From assembly GCF_040567655.1 (NCBI RefSeq), contig NZ_JBEXAC010000001.1:2790001-2854000 (forward strand): a stretch of 64,000 nt of DNA. Reading direction: 5' to 3'. The notes below the pieces were generated by a model that did not search any database, was not told where the DNA came from, and saw only the letters and a program-made list of their open reading frames with translations. The position numbers and the translations under genes were made by a program. This document shows positions 43,296 to 51,888 of this stretch, piece after piece; position 1 is the stretch's first letter; the number at the start of each line of letters is the position of its first letter. The DNA is from Chitinophaga sp. H8. GTDB lineage: Bacteria > Bacteroidota > Bacteroidia > Chitinophagales > Chitinophagaceae.

Positions 43296-45270
43296 TAACT
43301 ACTAAATGCGCTTTCCCCGGATCACTCATTATACTACTAATCTCAGCATTTACTATATCATCAACATCCTCCTTGATCTGCAGAAAGGTTTTCTGCACAA
43401 TCCCGTTTTCCATACTACGAACCACCGGCAAGTCTTTATAACCTTTCCGTTCACGGTCAGCTGCTTTAGCATCCTTCGTTACTTTATTGTGAAAAATCTT
43501 CTGTTTTATTTCCTGTCCGGGATTGTCGGATACAATCCCTACGAATTCACCAGCAGAGAGGTTGCTGATAACACTGGCAGGAATTGCCATGTCCAGCTGC
43601 TGGGAATGATTGATGGAGGTATCAGAGCTATTGATGGTAGTGCTGGATCGATCCTGCATAATCTTACCCACCCGTTCACTCATTTGCCGTGCAGTGTCTC
43701 CGGAAGCCTGACCACAGATAATATTACCACAGAGATTCATTAGCACATCCGCCATTTCACGGGAATAGTCCTTTCTTACCTGGTCCAGATTCTGTATTAC
43801 TACGGTAGTGGCTATGAGGTTGGATCTTCCTGTCCCGATCAGGGCATCAATGCCCTGCACGGTAAGGGTGGGAAATTCCTCGAAGTTCACGCCACACTTC
43901 ATTTTCCCCTTTTTATTGATCTGTTTTATCAGGCGGTTGATGTATAGGGAAAGTACCGCACCGTAAGTGGCCTGCTTTTGGGGATTATTTCCCATGCACA
44001 AAATCTGCGGAGCAGATGGGTTATTAATATCCAGGTTAAAATCATTGCCGGAAAGCACGAAGTACAGCTCTGGACTGGATAATCTCGCCATAGCAATTTT
44101 TGCTGCGGCTATCTGTCCCTCCAATTGCTCCATTACTCCCGCTTCCAGTGCGGAGATAAACGGAGAAATTAAAATTTCAAGCTCAGGTTCACACCGGATC
44201 ATGGTGAACAGCTTACTGTATTCAACTTGGAGTAGTTCAATTACGTGAGGCAGTGTACAATACTCCCCATTACGGTATTTGCGTAAATACCAGATCACCG
44301 CTGTCAACAGGATTATTGGAGATTCCACGAAAAAATCCCCATTGCGTAAAATCCAGCTACGGTTAAGGCCATAAAGAATGGTGCGGGCAGATTCAGCGGC
44401 ATCTGTTATGTCCGTCATCGTAGAAGGTTCGAGGGGATTGCACCTTCCCGTTCTTGTTGGATCTTCCGGGATTATCGCATTAAACTTAACCGGTACTTTA
44501 TATCTATGGCGATACTTTAGATAGTGGTTATATGCAATGGTGGTAAGATCTGGATACTTCCAATCATATATGAATTGACAATAGCCTTTCTCTATCTGTT
44601 GCTTAATGACTTCCTCTAAAATGTACCAGGTTTTACCGCTTCCGGGCTGGCCGGCCAAAAGTAGCCCACGTGCTGGATTTATAAGATTTATATAGCTTTT
44701 CCTGACCTTGTTTTTTAACTGGTAGGTAGCTGGTATATTAATGGAGTATTCATTTGTCATCAGGCGTTCTTCCTGGGGAAATGTTTGGCTTTTCTTGTTG
44801 AAAATATCATCGCGGTCAATTTTCAACTTAATTATTCTGGAAAGTAGTGTGCCGCCAGTGAGAATTAATATATAGCCGGATCCGGTACCGGCAATATAGA
44901 TGCAGACACGAATCTGCAGATCGGTTGGAAACAACAGCGCATAATAACTGATGAAGTATAGTACCAATCCGGCTATTACATAGAGGCAGACAGTATTGAA
45001 CTTTACCGTTTCATCTTTCCTACCCTGGGCGCCGAGCAGAGTGATCCCCAAAAATCCTAGCGCAATTAATTTTGATTTCAGGAAATAAGAGAACAAACCT
45101 GTTTTAGCGATGTTCTCCAGGAGCCGGTCTGTGATAGCCGACGTTAATTGCCAGCTGTGAAACGCAGCATAACAATAAAAATAAAAGTGCATGACTAAAA
45201 CAGTCAGGCTGATTAACCTGGTAAGGTCCAGGATCTTGCGAAGACCCTGTTCATTTTCTCCGGTACGCAT
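43276..45270 (-). CDS. mobC: MobC: VirD4/TraG-type coupling ATPase for mobilization
   Basis: 664 residues. N-terminal membrane region (~20-150) begins with a FYFYCY stretch resembling the YWFCY domain of Bacteroidota MobC proteins. Walker A is GQPGSGKTW (~205), a Walker-B-like segment is KCGVNFEEFPTL (~465), and the C-terminal TraG-like region includes CGNIICGQASGDTARQMSER. It couples the relaxosome to a donor conjugation machine. Last of three mob genes on the minus strand (mobA - mobB - mobC); starts 49 bp after the mobB stop. Confidence 0.9.
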   Translation of the reverse strand: MRTGENEQGLRKILDLTRLISLTVLVMHFYFYCYAAFHSWQLTSAITDRLLENIAKTGLFSYFLKSKLIALGFLGITLLGAQGRKDETVKFNTVCLYVIAGLVLYFISYYALLFPTDLQIRVCIYIAGTGSGYILILTGGTLLSRIIKLKIDRDDIFNKKSQTFPQEERLMTNEYSINIPATYQLKNKVRKSYINLINPARGLLLAGQPGSGKTWYILEEVIKQQIEKGYCQFIYDWKYPDLTTIAYNHYLKYRHRYKVPVKFNAIIPEDPTRTGRCNPLEPSTMTDITDAAESARTILYGLNRSWILRNGDFFVESPIILLTAVIWYLRKYRNGEYCTLPHVIELLQVEYSKLFTMIRCEPELEILISPFISALEAGVMEQLEGQIAAAKIAMARLSSPELYFVLSGNDFNLDINNPSAPQILCMGNNPQKQATYGAVLSLYINRLIKQINKKGKMKCGVNFEEFPTLTVQGIDALIGTGRSNLIATTVVIQNLDQVRKDYSREMADVLMNLCGNIICGQASGDTARQMSERVGKIMQDRSSTTINSSDTSINHSQQLDMAIPASVISNLSAGEFVGIVSDNPGQEIKQKIFHNKVTKDAKAADRERKGYKDLPVVRSMENGIVQKTFLQIKEDVDDIVNAEISSIMSDPGKAHLVVKNKSCQ

Positions 45271-45319
45271 AACTCACTTCCTCCACTCTTTCTCAGCATA
45301 TGCGCTGGTTTATGTATCA

Positions 45320-46612
45320 CTAATCAATGGACGGGCGTTTCCGTCTCTTCTTCTTTTTGTTCAGTTCTGGTCCCTGAAAGGAATTTTCCGGTCCTGTTAG
45401 CTGCTCAATCACTTTTCCGCTGACAGTTGAAAGCGCCAATATGTTGTCATCTGAAAGCTGCGCTTTCTGTAAACCAGGTGAATCTATCTGGACCGGCTTT
45501 GTCGGCAGTAATGAAGTTTCCTGATGTTGGTTTGCTTGTATGGTATGTTGGGGTTCATTCGCTTTTTTACTCAATGCTGCGGCGCTATAGCCTTTACCCA
45601 GGGAACTGCCGTTATATACTGTCTTTTTGATATGATCAACGAAAGTGACGCCATACAGCCTGCCGTCCTCATTTATCCTACGCACGGAAGAAATACCCTG
45701 CTTTTCCAGCGACCGGAATAGATCAGATAAGGAGCCGCCGGCATGTTGATGGAAATGCCAGTCTATAAGCGCCTTAATCCGCATTTCATCTTCCGGCTTT
45801 TTCAGGCAGGCATTTTCCAGGAATTTATTTTCCAGATAACCTAACGTAGGCTTGAGATAGATGGAGCTGGCCTTAATAGGTACGCCTGCCTTCTTCCCAT
45901 TTACATCAAGTGCGCGGTAATACAGACCCTTGTTACGAAATACCCGTGAGTTATCTTTACAGGGATCAGCATAGACGTTACTCAACTGAAGAATAGCATT
46001 CAGTTCAGGAAGTGAGCTGTATTTATAGATATCTACCACATTAGCCAGCACATTGGAGATGCGGCGTTTAGTTTCACTTTTGCCGTATATAACATTTCCC
46101 AGATTTAGCACTGGAAGAAAACGTTGCTGTTCTTCCGGATGGTCGGCTGCTCTTGCCAGTCCATACTCTGCCTCAATATTCTTCCTGGCCGGATCTGATT
46201 TATCTCTGCCGATGTTGTGAGTTGGTATCCGCCTGCCAGTTTCATTAATCAGGTTGGTAACAATGTGGATGTGCGGTAGCGCTGTATCTGAATGTCGGTA
46301 TAAGAGATAAGGTTGATTGCCCATACCAATTCTATTCATATAGTCGGTACCGATAGTCTTCATCAAGTCATCATTTAATTTATCGGTAGGATGAAAATTC
46401 AGGATGATATGCACGGCATTCTTGTTGGTCCGAGTATTGAGTTCATTCAAATCCGTGAATCGTTTCATCTTATCATAGAAACTGAGATGTTCCTTCTCCT
46501 GCAAAAAGTTGCCGGCATGAAGCAGCGCAGCTGTCCCTGCCTTTACCTTCTGTTCATTATAATTCAACATTTTTCCAATATTGGCGGTGGGTTTACCTAT
46601 TTCTGCATACAT
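45320..46612 (-). CDS. mobB: MobB: relaxase / mobilization nuclease
   Basis: 430 residues. The relaxase domain occupies ~1-230: HIILNFHPTDKLNDDLM, then the metal-binding HIHIVTNLINETG (~114), typical of the MOBP1-like relaxase/mobilization nuclease family of Bacteroidota. The C-terminal ~200 residues are less conserved, with a Lys/Arg-rich end. It overlaps mobA by 16 bp, so the two are translationally coupled. It would nick the oriT and become covalently bound via a catalytic Tyr, which I could not locate with certainty. Confidence 0.9.
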   Translation of the reverse strand: MYAEIGKPTANIGKMLNYNEQKVKAGTAALLHAGNFLQEKEHLSFYDKMKRFTDLNELNTRTNKNAVHIILNFHPTDKLNDDLMKTIGTDYMNRIGMGNQPYLLYRHSDTALPHIHIVTNLINETGRRIPTHNIGRDKSDPARKNIEAEYGLARAADHPEEQQRFLPVLNLGNVIYGKSETKRRISNVLANVVDIYKYSSLPELNAILQLSNVYADPCKDNSRVFRNKGLYYRALDVNGKKAGVPIKASSIYLKPTLGYLENKFLENACLKKPEDEMRIKALIDWHFHQHAGGSLSDLFRSLEKQGISSVRRINEDGRLYGVTFVDHIKKTVYNGSSLGKGYSAAALSKKANEPQHTIQANQHQETSLLPTKPVQIDSPGLQKAQLSDDNILALSTVSGKVIEQLTGPENSFQGPELNKKKKRRKRPSID

Positions 46613-46980
46613 AGGCTATGAATTTTTTCAAGTTGGTGTAACATGTCCCGTGAGAAGTCAACCAGCTGTTGCTGCCGCAGGTCGTTAGATAAAATCCAGG
46701 TTAGCATTTCCGGTATATCCTTCATGGTGTGCAACTTTTTTACTGCCTGGTTATAGTTATTGCCGATGGCAGCCATCTCATTTTTTATTGCAATGAGGGC
46801 TGACAATATTTCATCTGCAGACTGATTCCGATACTTCATTACTACGGGTTTCTTTAGCAATACCTGTCTTGCATACTGGCTCAGATTACGGCAGGTCGTC
46901 TGCTGATATTGACTATATATGATATCATATTCCGCAGGTTTTGTGCGGATACTTATCCATTTCTTGGGTGTCTTTTCCAT
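46597..46980 (-). CDS. mobA: MobA-type relaxosome accessory protein (ribbon-helix-helix)
   Basis: 127 residues. The N-terminus WISIRTKPAEYDIIYSQYQQ and then LSQYARQVLLKKPV look like the ribbon-helix-helix and following helices of Bacteroidota MobA/BfmA accessory proteins; the C-terminal part is a helical bundle. It binds the oriT and recruits the relaxase. First gene of the mob operon, directly beside the candidate oriT. Confidence 0.85.
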   Translation of the reverse strand: MEKTPKKWISIRTKPAEYDIIYSQYQQTTCRNLSQYARQVLLKKPVVMKYRNQSADEILSALIAIKNEMAAIGNNYNQAVKKLHTMKDIPEMLTWILSNDLRQQQLVDFSRDMLHQLEKIHSLCMQK

Positions 46981-47543
46981 ATAAAAAAGTCTTTAGTCTT
47001 AAAAAATCCGGCGAGTTCCGAGCGGGATTATTACTATACCCTGCCGACTTTGGAGGCGGGGCGAGATCCCGTTGTGCAACAACGGTACATCTCGCCGGGT
47101 GCGGGTACCGGCATCCTGATCTGTCTTCCGGAAGTATTGGAAGTCTTGCGGGGCGGCTACCGGTTGTCTGGAGAAATATTGCAACAGCATGTCTGGAGGA
47201 TGGTATCGAATAGCTTTGCCACCATTGGAAAAAAAACGCTGGATGGAGCATAGAAAGCAGTGGCAGAAAATATGTAAATGAATATGCGGGTTGGCTATTC
47301 TTTTAAAATGAAGTACTGAAATATTGACAGCACAGCAGCCTCTCCAGCTTCTTGTTTTTCTCACGAATATGTCTTTACTGATTATCATACCTCGTCATTT
47401 TTAATTTTCACAAATCAGTATCTATCCCTGCAAAACTAATGTTGCACAGCATTCTGGCGATCACCTGTATCAATTCTATACAGCTATGACATAGTAGTTT
47501 ATATTAGTTTTGCCTTCATATTGTTCAACTAAAACAAAATGTG
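46981..47543. other. Gene-free region upstream of mobA, candidate oriT region
   Basis: About 560 bp. Its 46990-47200 part is clearly more G/C-rich than its flanks and holds the hairpin described at 47060-47096. Long reading frames cross it on several frames, but none resembles a protein. The likely content is the oriT and the mob operon promoter. Confidence 0.5.
47060..47096. other. Candidate oriT hairpin
   Basis: Nested inverted repeats: outer arms GGCGAGAT (47060-47067) and ATCTCGCC (47089-47096), inner arms CCGTTGT (47069-47075) and ACAACGG (47079-47085) around a 3-nt loop. There is no T-tract, so it is not a terminator. It lies ~80 bp upstream of the mobA start, where the oriT is expected in Mob-type elements. 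The nick site cannot be called by eye. Confidence 0.5.
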
Positions 47544-47900
47544 ATGAGTGGAAATGTGCAGACCTTTAATGAGGCCATCGCCGCCGGGTACGAACCCAGG
47601 AGCTACCTTTATGATACGGCCCATCTTCCTACGGGCATTGTTCACGCCTTTCTTGATTTTAAAATATGGACGAAGAGCGGTGCAGGGATTACCTGTTTCT
47701 TTCGTGATGAAAAAACGGAACGAAAATTCCGGCTGACTGTTTTCAGAAGAAAGGATAACGAGCAGTATATATTAGATGATGGGAAAATTGATTTCAGGGT
47801 GTGTCCTTTAAATATCCTATATCAGCTGACTTCCGATAAAAACACCAATGGCAATATTGTATTACGTCAGGCTGATATAATTCATACTGGCAATGGGTAA
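47544..47900 (+). CDS. Hypothetical protein of the mobile module
   Basis: 118 residues from the ATG at 47544 (preceded by an in-frame GTG). Soluble; the end reads GNIVLRQADIIHTGNG. No family recognised. It points away from the mob genes and is followed by a terminator hairpin at 47971, which supports a real transcription unit. Confidence 0.6.
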   Translation: MSGNVQTFNEAIAAGYEPRSYLYDTAHLPTGIVHAFLDFKIWTKSGAGITCFFRDEKTERKFRLTVFRRKDNEQYILDDGKIDFRVCPLNILYQLTSDKNTNGNIVLRQADIIHTGNG

Positions 47901-47970
47901 CGTATAAGTAATGAGCCATAGGCTTCAAGGGATAACAATGTTTTTCGTAGTTTTCAGTTATAGATGTGTT

Positions 47971-47995
47971 CCGGGCATTCCTGCCCGGATTTTTA
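47971..47995 (+). terminator. Intrinsic terminator
   Basis: CCGGGC / GCCCGG stem (6-nt loop) followed by ATTTTTATT on the plus strand, about 70 bp after the plus-strand stop at 47900. Confidence 0.65.
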
Positions 47996-48036
47996 TTGAA
48001 CAGCAAAGTCCGAATTGATCTTTATCAGATATCCAC

Positions 48037-48068
48037 AACGGCCTGTCCCGTAGGGCAGGCCGTTTTTT
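48037..48068 (+). terminator. Intrinsic terminator
   Basis: AACGGCCTG / CAGGCCGTT stem followed by a run of six T residues on the plus strand. It is a second barrier between the plus-strand gene and the minus-strand DUF932 gene. Confidence 0.7.
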
Positions 48069-48105
48069 GGCGGCAAAAAGACACCAATCCCGGAAGTGAT
48101 AAAGA

Positions 48106-48134
48106 TATAGCGGGGAGTTATTCTCCCCGCTATA
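48106..48134. terminator. Hairpin after the DUF932 gene
   Basis: A perfect 12-bp stem (TATAGCGGGGAG / CTCCCCGCTATA) with a 5-nt loop, placed just beyond the stop of the minus-strand DUF932 gene at 48140. The U-tract on the minus strand is weak. Confidence 0.6.
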
Positions 48135-48139
48135 TGCCT

Positions 48140-49198
48140 TTAGTTAAAAATCAGCCCGGCAGATCCTTTGCTGGCAAATGATTCGCAGAGGTTAAAGGCG
48201 CTTTGCGTCCGCAATTGCGCGGTACCGTTCATGATGGAATTTAGTTTTACTTCCTGCGTCTTATAACTGCGTACATTCTGAAAGTAACCGCTAACTGCAT
48301 TATAAGCACCAAAGAGAGTGCCGCGTGTGGTATCTGTCTGCTGGGTGCTGTCGCTCATGGCGTAATCGTAAACATTATCCACGATGTTAGTAAAGGCGGT
48401 GGACAGTTCATCTACTTTACCGGATTGTATGTTTTGCAATACTTCTTTGTTAGGCACCATAGCCAGCTGAATAAGTTTTTTTACTTCCGGGTCAGTAATA
48501 CGCACTTTGGACCAGCGGTTAAAAACTTCTTCCATCTGCACAGACAAGGTGTTAGCAAGGCCCATTACTTTATGAGCCTGTGCGAGCCTGTCCTTTGCAT
48601 TTACGGTATGCCGTATTTTGATGCTGTTGGAATGGTTACGCATGGCCGCATTCAGTGTATTGTTACATACAATACGGATAGGTGTAAATGCGGCGGTGAT
48701 GCTTCCCATACCGTTATGGCTGGTAGTTAAGAAAAGATATTGTTCTATCAGGTCATCATTACCCACTTTAATATAATTCGGCAGTTTAGCCGTGATAAAT
48801 ATACGTTCGCCCTGACCCAGCGCCCCGGCTGTTTCGTAAAAAATACCGTCACCGCCTACAATGGAATCAAAGAAGGTAAAGGCGTCCGTGTTCTGTACTA
48901 CCTGGTAATCCTTTCCCACTACCCCCAACACGGCTTGTGTATCGGTGCGAAGGGTGGCGTAATAGTTGGGTACCTCAATTTCATTATGAATTAATTCCTC
49001 TTGTTCGTTGACTTGTCCATTGTCTAATGTAAACAAGCGGCGTTTTTCTACAGTATAATCCAGCCCGGCAAATTGGATTGCTTCCGCGCTGGTAGGATAA
49101 CTTTCGACAATCTGGCCTAATCCATGCCATGCCTTTTGTTGTACGGAAAAGAAACTATGTTTTCCTGTTTGCTCGTTGAAGAAAATATTATGTGCCAT
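48140..49198 (-). CDS. DUF932 (phage/plasmid-like) protein
   Basis: 352 residues from 49198 (MAHNIFFNEQTGKHSFFSVQ); the upstream ATG at 49285 adds an unlikely hydrophobic segment. The AWHGLG motif (~24), GKDYQVVQNTDAFTF (~95) and RIVCNNTLNAAM (~180) are the hallmarks of the DUF932/TIGR03299 family, whose members are carried by plasmids, phages and integrative elements; the function is unknown but linked to DNA maintenance. It is in a minus-strand series with SSB and a small protein. Confidence 0.92.
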   Translation of the reverse strand: MAHNIFFNEQTGKHSFFSVQQKAWHGLGQIVESYPTSAEAIQFAGLDYTVEKRRLFTLDNGQVNEQEELIHNEIEVPNYYATLRTDTQAVLGVVGKDYQVVQNTDAFTFFDSIVGGDGIFYETAGALGQGERIFITAKLPNYIKVGNDDLIEQYLFLTTSHNGMGSITAAFTPIRIVCNNTLNAAMRNHSNSIKIRHTVNAKDRLAQAHKVMGLANTLSVQMEEVFNRWSKVRITDPEVKKLIQLAMVPNKEVLQNIQSGKVDELSTAFTNIVDNVYDYAMSDSTQQTDTTRGTLFGAYNAVSGYFQNVRSYKTQEVKLNSIMNGTAQLRTQSAFNLCESFASKGSAGLIFN

Positions 49199-49312
49199 AA
49201 AATACCCCTGTTTTGATTTGTAGGCCGCAGCAGGGGACGCTGTGGTAAAGATTATTATAAAATGATTTGGGAAAAGGGTATCCACCCGGACACCGGGCGG
49301 ATACCTGGGAGT

Positions 49313-49684
49313 TTAAAAGGGCAGATCATCCGCCGGCGCAGTAGCACCAGCCACGACCGGCGCGGCTGCCGGGCTGCTTTTTACCGGATAGATCTTTATC
49401 TTATTTACATGCAGGGTAATTTTGGCCCGTGGTTCCCCTGCTACGGAGTAGGCATTTATACCTATTCTGCCGTCTACCTGTACCAGCGTTCCCTTTTTTA
49501 AGAGGTCGGCAACTTTGGTACTGATCCAGTACGCGCAGGATATATAAGTAGTCAGTTTCTTTGTTTCTGTGCTACCTTTCGGGCGGTAATAGTCGTTAAC
49601 TGCAATACTAAAATTTACTACCTGCTTGTTTCCTGTAACCGTTGCTATAGTTGCATCTGCGGTTAATCTTCCAATGATTTCCAT
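49313..49684 (-). CDS. ssb: Single-stranded DNA-binding protein
   Basis: 123 residues. The OB-fold starts MEIIGRLTADATIATVTGNK and contains VVNFSIAVNDYYRPKG and TYISCAYWISTKVADLLKKG; a short acidic tail ends DDLPF, the usual C-terminal recognition tip. A mobile-element-type SSB that may coat DNA during transfer. It sits 114 bp before the DUF932 start on the same strand. Confidence 0.92.
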   Translation of the reverse strand: MEIIGRLTADATIATVTGNKQVVNFSIAVNDYYRPKGSTETKKLTTYISCAYWISTKVADLLKKGTLVQVDGRIGINAYSVAGEPRAKITLHVNKIKIYPVKSSPAAAPVVAGATAPADDLPF

Positions 49685-49720
49685 GACTTGAAAATTTAAA
49701 GGTGAAAAAATGGTACTTGG

Positions 49721-49927
49721 TTAGTCGCTTAAAAGTGTTAGCTGTTCCGGGTTTACGCGGTTGGCGTAATTGGTATGGCTGTGTTTTTTAACAAGAAACC
49801 AAACGGTGACATCTTCATTTAAGAGAATAGCCCATGCGGAGAAGAGAGCTTTAGACCTTGTTACATGGCGTTGTCGCTGGATTCGCCATGATAGCCGCAT
49901 AACGCGGGAAAAAAAGTGATGTGTCAT
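49721..49927 (-). CDS. Small hypothetical protein of mobile elements
   Basis: 68 residues from 49927 (MTHHFFSRVMRLSWRIQRQR), or 82 from 49969. Basic N-terminal half (SRSKALFSAWAILL-like helices) followed by VWFLVKKHSHTNYANRVN. It is similar in style to small basic proteins encoded near SSB in Bacteroidota mobile elements; no function known. 36 bp upstream of ssb on the same strand. Confidence 0.55.
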   Translation of the reverse strand: MTHHFFSRVMRLSWRIQRQRHVTRSKALFSAWAILLNEDVTVWFLVKKHSHTNYANRVNPEQLTLLSD

Positions 49928-50385
49928 AGTCGCTAAATTTACGGTTAGAAAATCTGTAATGCTCGGCACCCTGCCTTGCGATTTCCCCGTAGCGACAAGC
50001 AGATTGGGCCGGGAAGGAAGGAGAAAGTTTGAGGAAAAAAAATACGACCACAGTCAGCTGGAAAAATCATCATGAACGTGGTGGAGATTTTTTTTGCTCA
50101 ACCGGAGGCCAGCCGCAGCAACGCGAAGGCGCAGACTTTCGTATGAGCTGACAGGCACAATAGCTTTTGAAGGGGAAGAATGCTATAATATCCTATATCT
50201 TCAAAAGGAAAGCTGATATGAATTGGTGGATTATAAACGGAGCGTCGCAACGGATGCTGTATCAGGAGATACCGTTGGTATCAAAATTGAATTTCCACAA
50301 CAAAGTAAATACAGATGCGGATTATGGCTCTAAAACAATGGTTCGTTGATATTATTTTCTTAAATTAGTTTTCTTAAAATGCACT
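49928..50385. other. Gene-free stretch
   Basis: About 450 bp between the small basic gene and the HEPN-like gene. A 9-bp inverted repeat CTTTTGAAG / CTTCAAAAG (50164-50172, 50199-50207) is present. A 60-codon plus-strand frame here shows no protein-like features. Confidence 0.3.
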
Positions 50386-51354
50386 ATGGAAACTAAGCAA
50401 CCAGGACAAAAACAAGAAAGAATTTGGGTCAGAACAAAATATGTTTATAGGACGTCAGGGAATGATTTAAAAGCATTGAATACAGAAGGACCAGTTACCT
50501 TTCCTGTATCAGAGATTGCCTCTTGCACAATAAGCAACATTGTTGAAACCTTACCTGATGGCTGGGAACGATATGGTTTACTTGTAGATGGTATTCTGGA
50601 AGTATTAGTTACTAAGAAAAGAATGGATGCTTTCATGGCCAAACTGGCCAAAGGTGAAGTTGTAAGGATGGCAGATCCTGACACGTTGATAGCGGCCACA
50701 TTAAGCGAGAGTTTACCTAACTGCATTGCAATGGTGGACCGGGTGTTTGGGTTAGCGCGGTGGCGGTTTAATTTATCCGGAGATGAAAATAAGATATTAT
50801 CAAAAAAATACGAATGGTCCGAGGATGGGAATACCTGGCATTCTCTTAATTTCTTAGATGCCCCTGTAGGTACAGTACGAATGATGATTGCGGTGGAGCT
50901 GACTGCCGACCAGATTAGAGAAGAGATGGTTAAACTATTACAGGAAGGAGCTTCTGAACCTATTTATCACGCAATGATCAGGGAAGCGGAGGGACAACAA
51001 TTCAGCAGCCCCAAAAGCGCTTTTATCACGGCGGTTTCCGCGGTTGAAGTGGCAGTGAAGCATTATATAAGTAGAAAGGTTCCAGATGCTGATTGGTTAA
51101 TTGAAACTATGCCTTCACCTGACATCCATAAGATTTTAAAAGAGTACGTGCCTAGATTGGACAACCGTTTCCTTTTAACCGCTATGCAACTGGAGGAAAT
51201 CAGGAAGATTATAGGTAATAGAAATACGTTGGTACATACCGGCAAGATTAGCTTCGACTTTCAACGTACTGTTAATAGTATAGTATTTTTATCCGACGTG
51301 ATTCATCTGATAGATTTTTATAGTGGAAGAAACTGGACTAATTATTATTCTTAA
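50386..51354 (+). CDS. HEPN-like domain protein, possible ribonuclease
   Basis: 322 residues. The N-terminal ~170 residues are unrecognised; the C-terminal ~130 are helical, with AVSAVEVAVKHYISRKVP and then IIGNRNTLVHTGKI. That last segment contains the R-x4-H motif (RNTLVH) of HEPN ribonuclease-type domains such as the Apea-like group. HEPN proteins are frequent in abortive-infection and toxin systems; here no obvious antitoxin gene is adjacent. Followed by a strong terminator. Confidence 0.6.
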   Translation: METKQPGQKQERIWVRTKYVYRTSGNDLKALNTEGPVTFPVSEIASCTISNIVETLPDGWERYGLLVDGILEVLVTKKRMDAFMAKLAKGEVVRMADPDTLIAATLSESLPNCIAMVDRVFGLARWRFNLSGDENKILSKKYEWSEDGNTWHSLNFLDAPVGTVRMMIAVELTADQIREEMVKLLQEGASEPIYHAMIREAEGQQFSSPKSAFITAVSAVEVAVKHYISRKVPDADWLIETMPSPDIHKILKEYVPRLDNRFLLTAMQLEEIRKIIGNRNTLVHTGKISFDFQRTVNSIVFLSDVIHLIDFYSGRNWTNYYS

Positions 51355-51370
51355 AGTAGATTTGTAGCAC

Positions 51371-51415
51371 ATAATAAGTGAGGCCATTCCTAATAGGAAT
51401 GGCCTCACTTATTAT
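51371..51415. terminator. Bidirectional intrinsic terminator
   Basis: A perfect 20-bp stem (51371-51390 and 51396-51415; core AAGTGAGGCCATTCC) with a 5-nt loop, between the HEPN-like gene and the convergent small gene at 51418. Confidence 0.9.
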
Positions 51416-51417
51416 AA

Positions 51418-51672
51418 TCAATTGTTACAAATGGCCTCTGAGAATTCCGGTTCCAATCCATGATACTCCTTTGGGCAGGATGCTTTGCTGGCAATCATAA
51501 AATTTTGTTCATCCTTGCTTTGCAGGTGGAATCGTACCTGGCTTCCATTGTAATTACAATATACCTGATACAGTTGCTTTTTCCTGATGTTCATAGGTTG
51601 AAAGTTAAATTCAACATCCGCTCCGTCCACATTAATTGCTTTAGTAAATTTTTTAATGTCTATTGCTGGCAT
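51418..51672 (-). CDS. Small hypothetical protein
   Basis: 84 residues: MPAIDIKKFTKAINVDGADV, then VEFNFQPMNIRKKQLYQVYC. Beta-rich, soluble, no family recognised. Its end abuts the strong terminator, which supports a real gene. It lies upstream of and divergent from the AraC regulator. Confidence 0.55.
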   Translation of the reverse strand: MPAIDIKKFTKAINVDGADVEFNFQPMNIRKKQLYQVYCNYNGSQVRFHLQSKDEQNFMIASKASCPKEYHGLEPEFSEAICNN

Positions 51673-51848
51673 CTTATCATTAATTTATCGAGCTGCAAGC
51701 TAAACACTTTTCACTGATTATCAAGCTACTGGAATTTATGTATTTATTTATCTTGTACAGAATCATCATGATTTAATACCGCAGTTTTTTGTAAATTAAG
51801 ATTGCACAGCGCCTGTTAAAGTAACCATAACAAACAGATTCCCTTTTT

Positions 51849-51863
51849 TGCAGTATTACTGCA
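51849..51863. promoter_or_regulatory. Short palindrome before the AraC gene
   Basis: TGCAGTATTACTGCA, a 5-bp inverted repeat with a 5-nt centre, ~26 bp upstream of the AraC-family start at 51889. It may be an operator for that gene. Confidence 0.3.
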
Positions 51864-51888
51864 GCACCTATTGCCGGAATACAAATGA

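Noticed and set aside
46909..47253. Long plus- and minus-strand reading frames crossing the mobA start and the candidate oriT.
   Set aside because: They overlap the opposite strand of mobA, have no domain or signal, and run through the hairpin; G/C-rich composition explains the length.
50167..50349. 60-codon plus-strand frame upstream of the HEPN-like gene.
   Set aside because: Low-complexity, no start signal or domain; likely chance.
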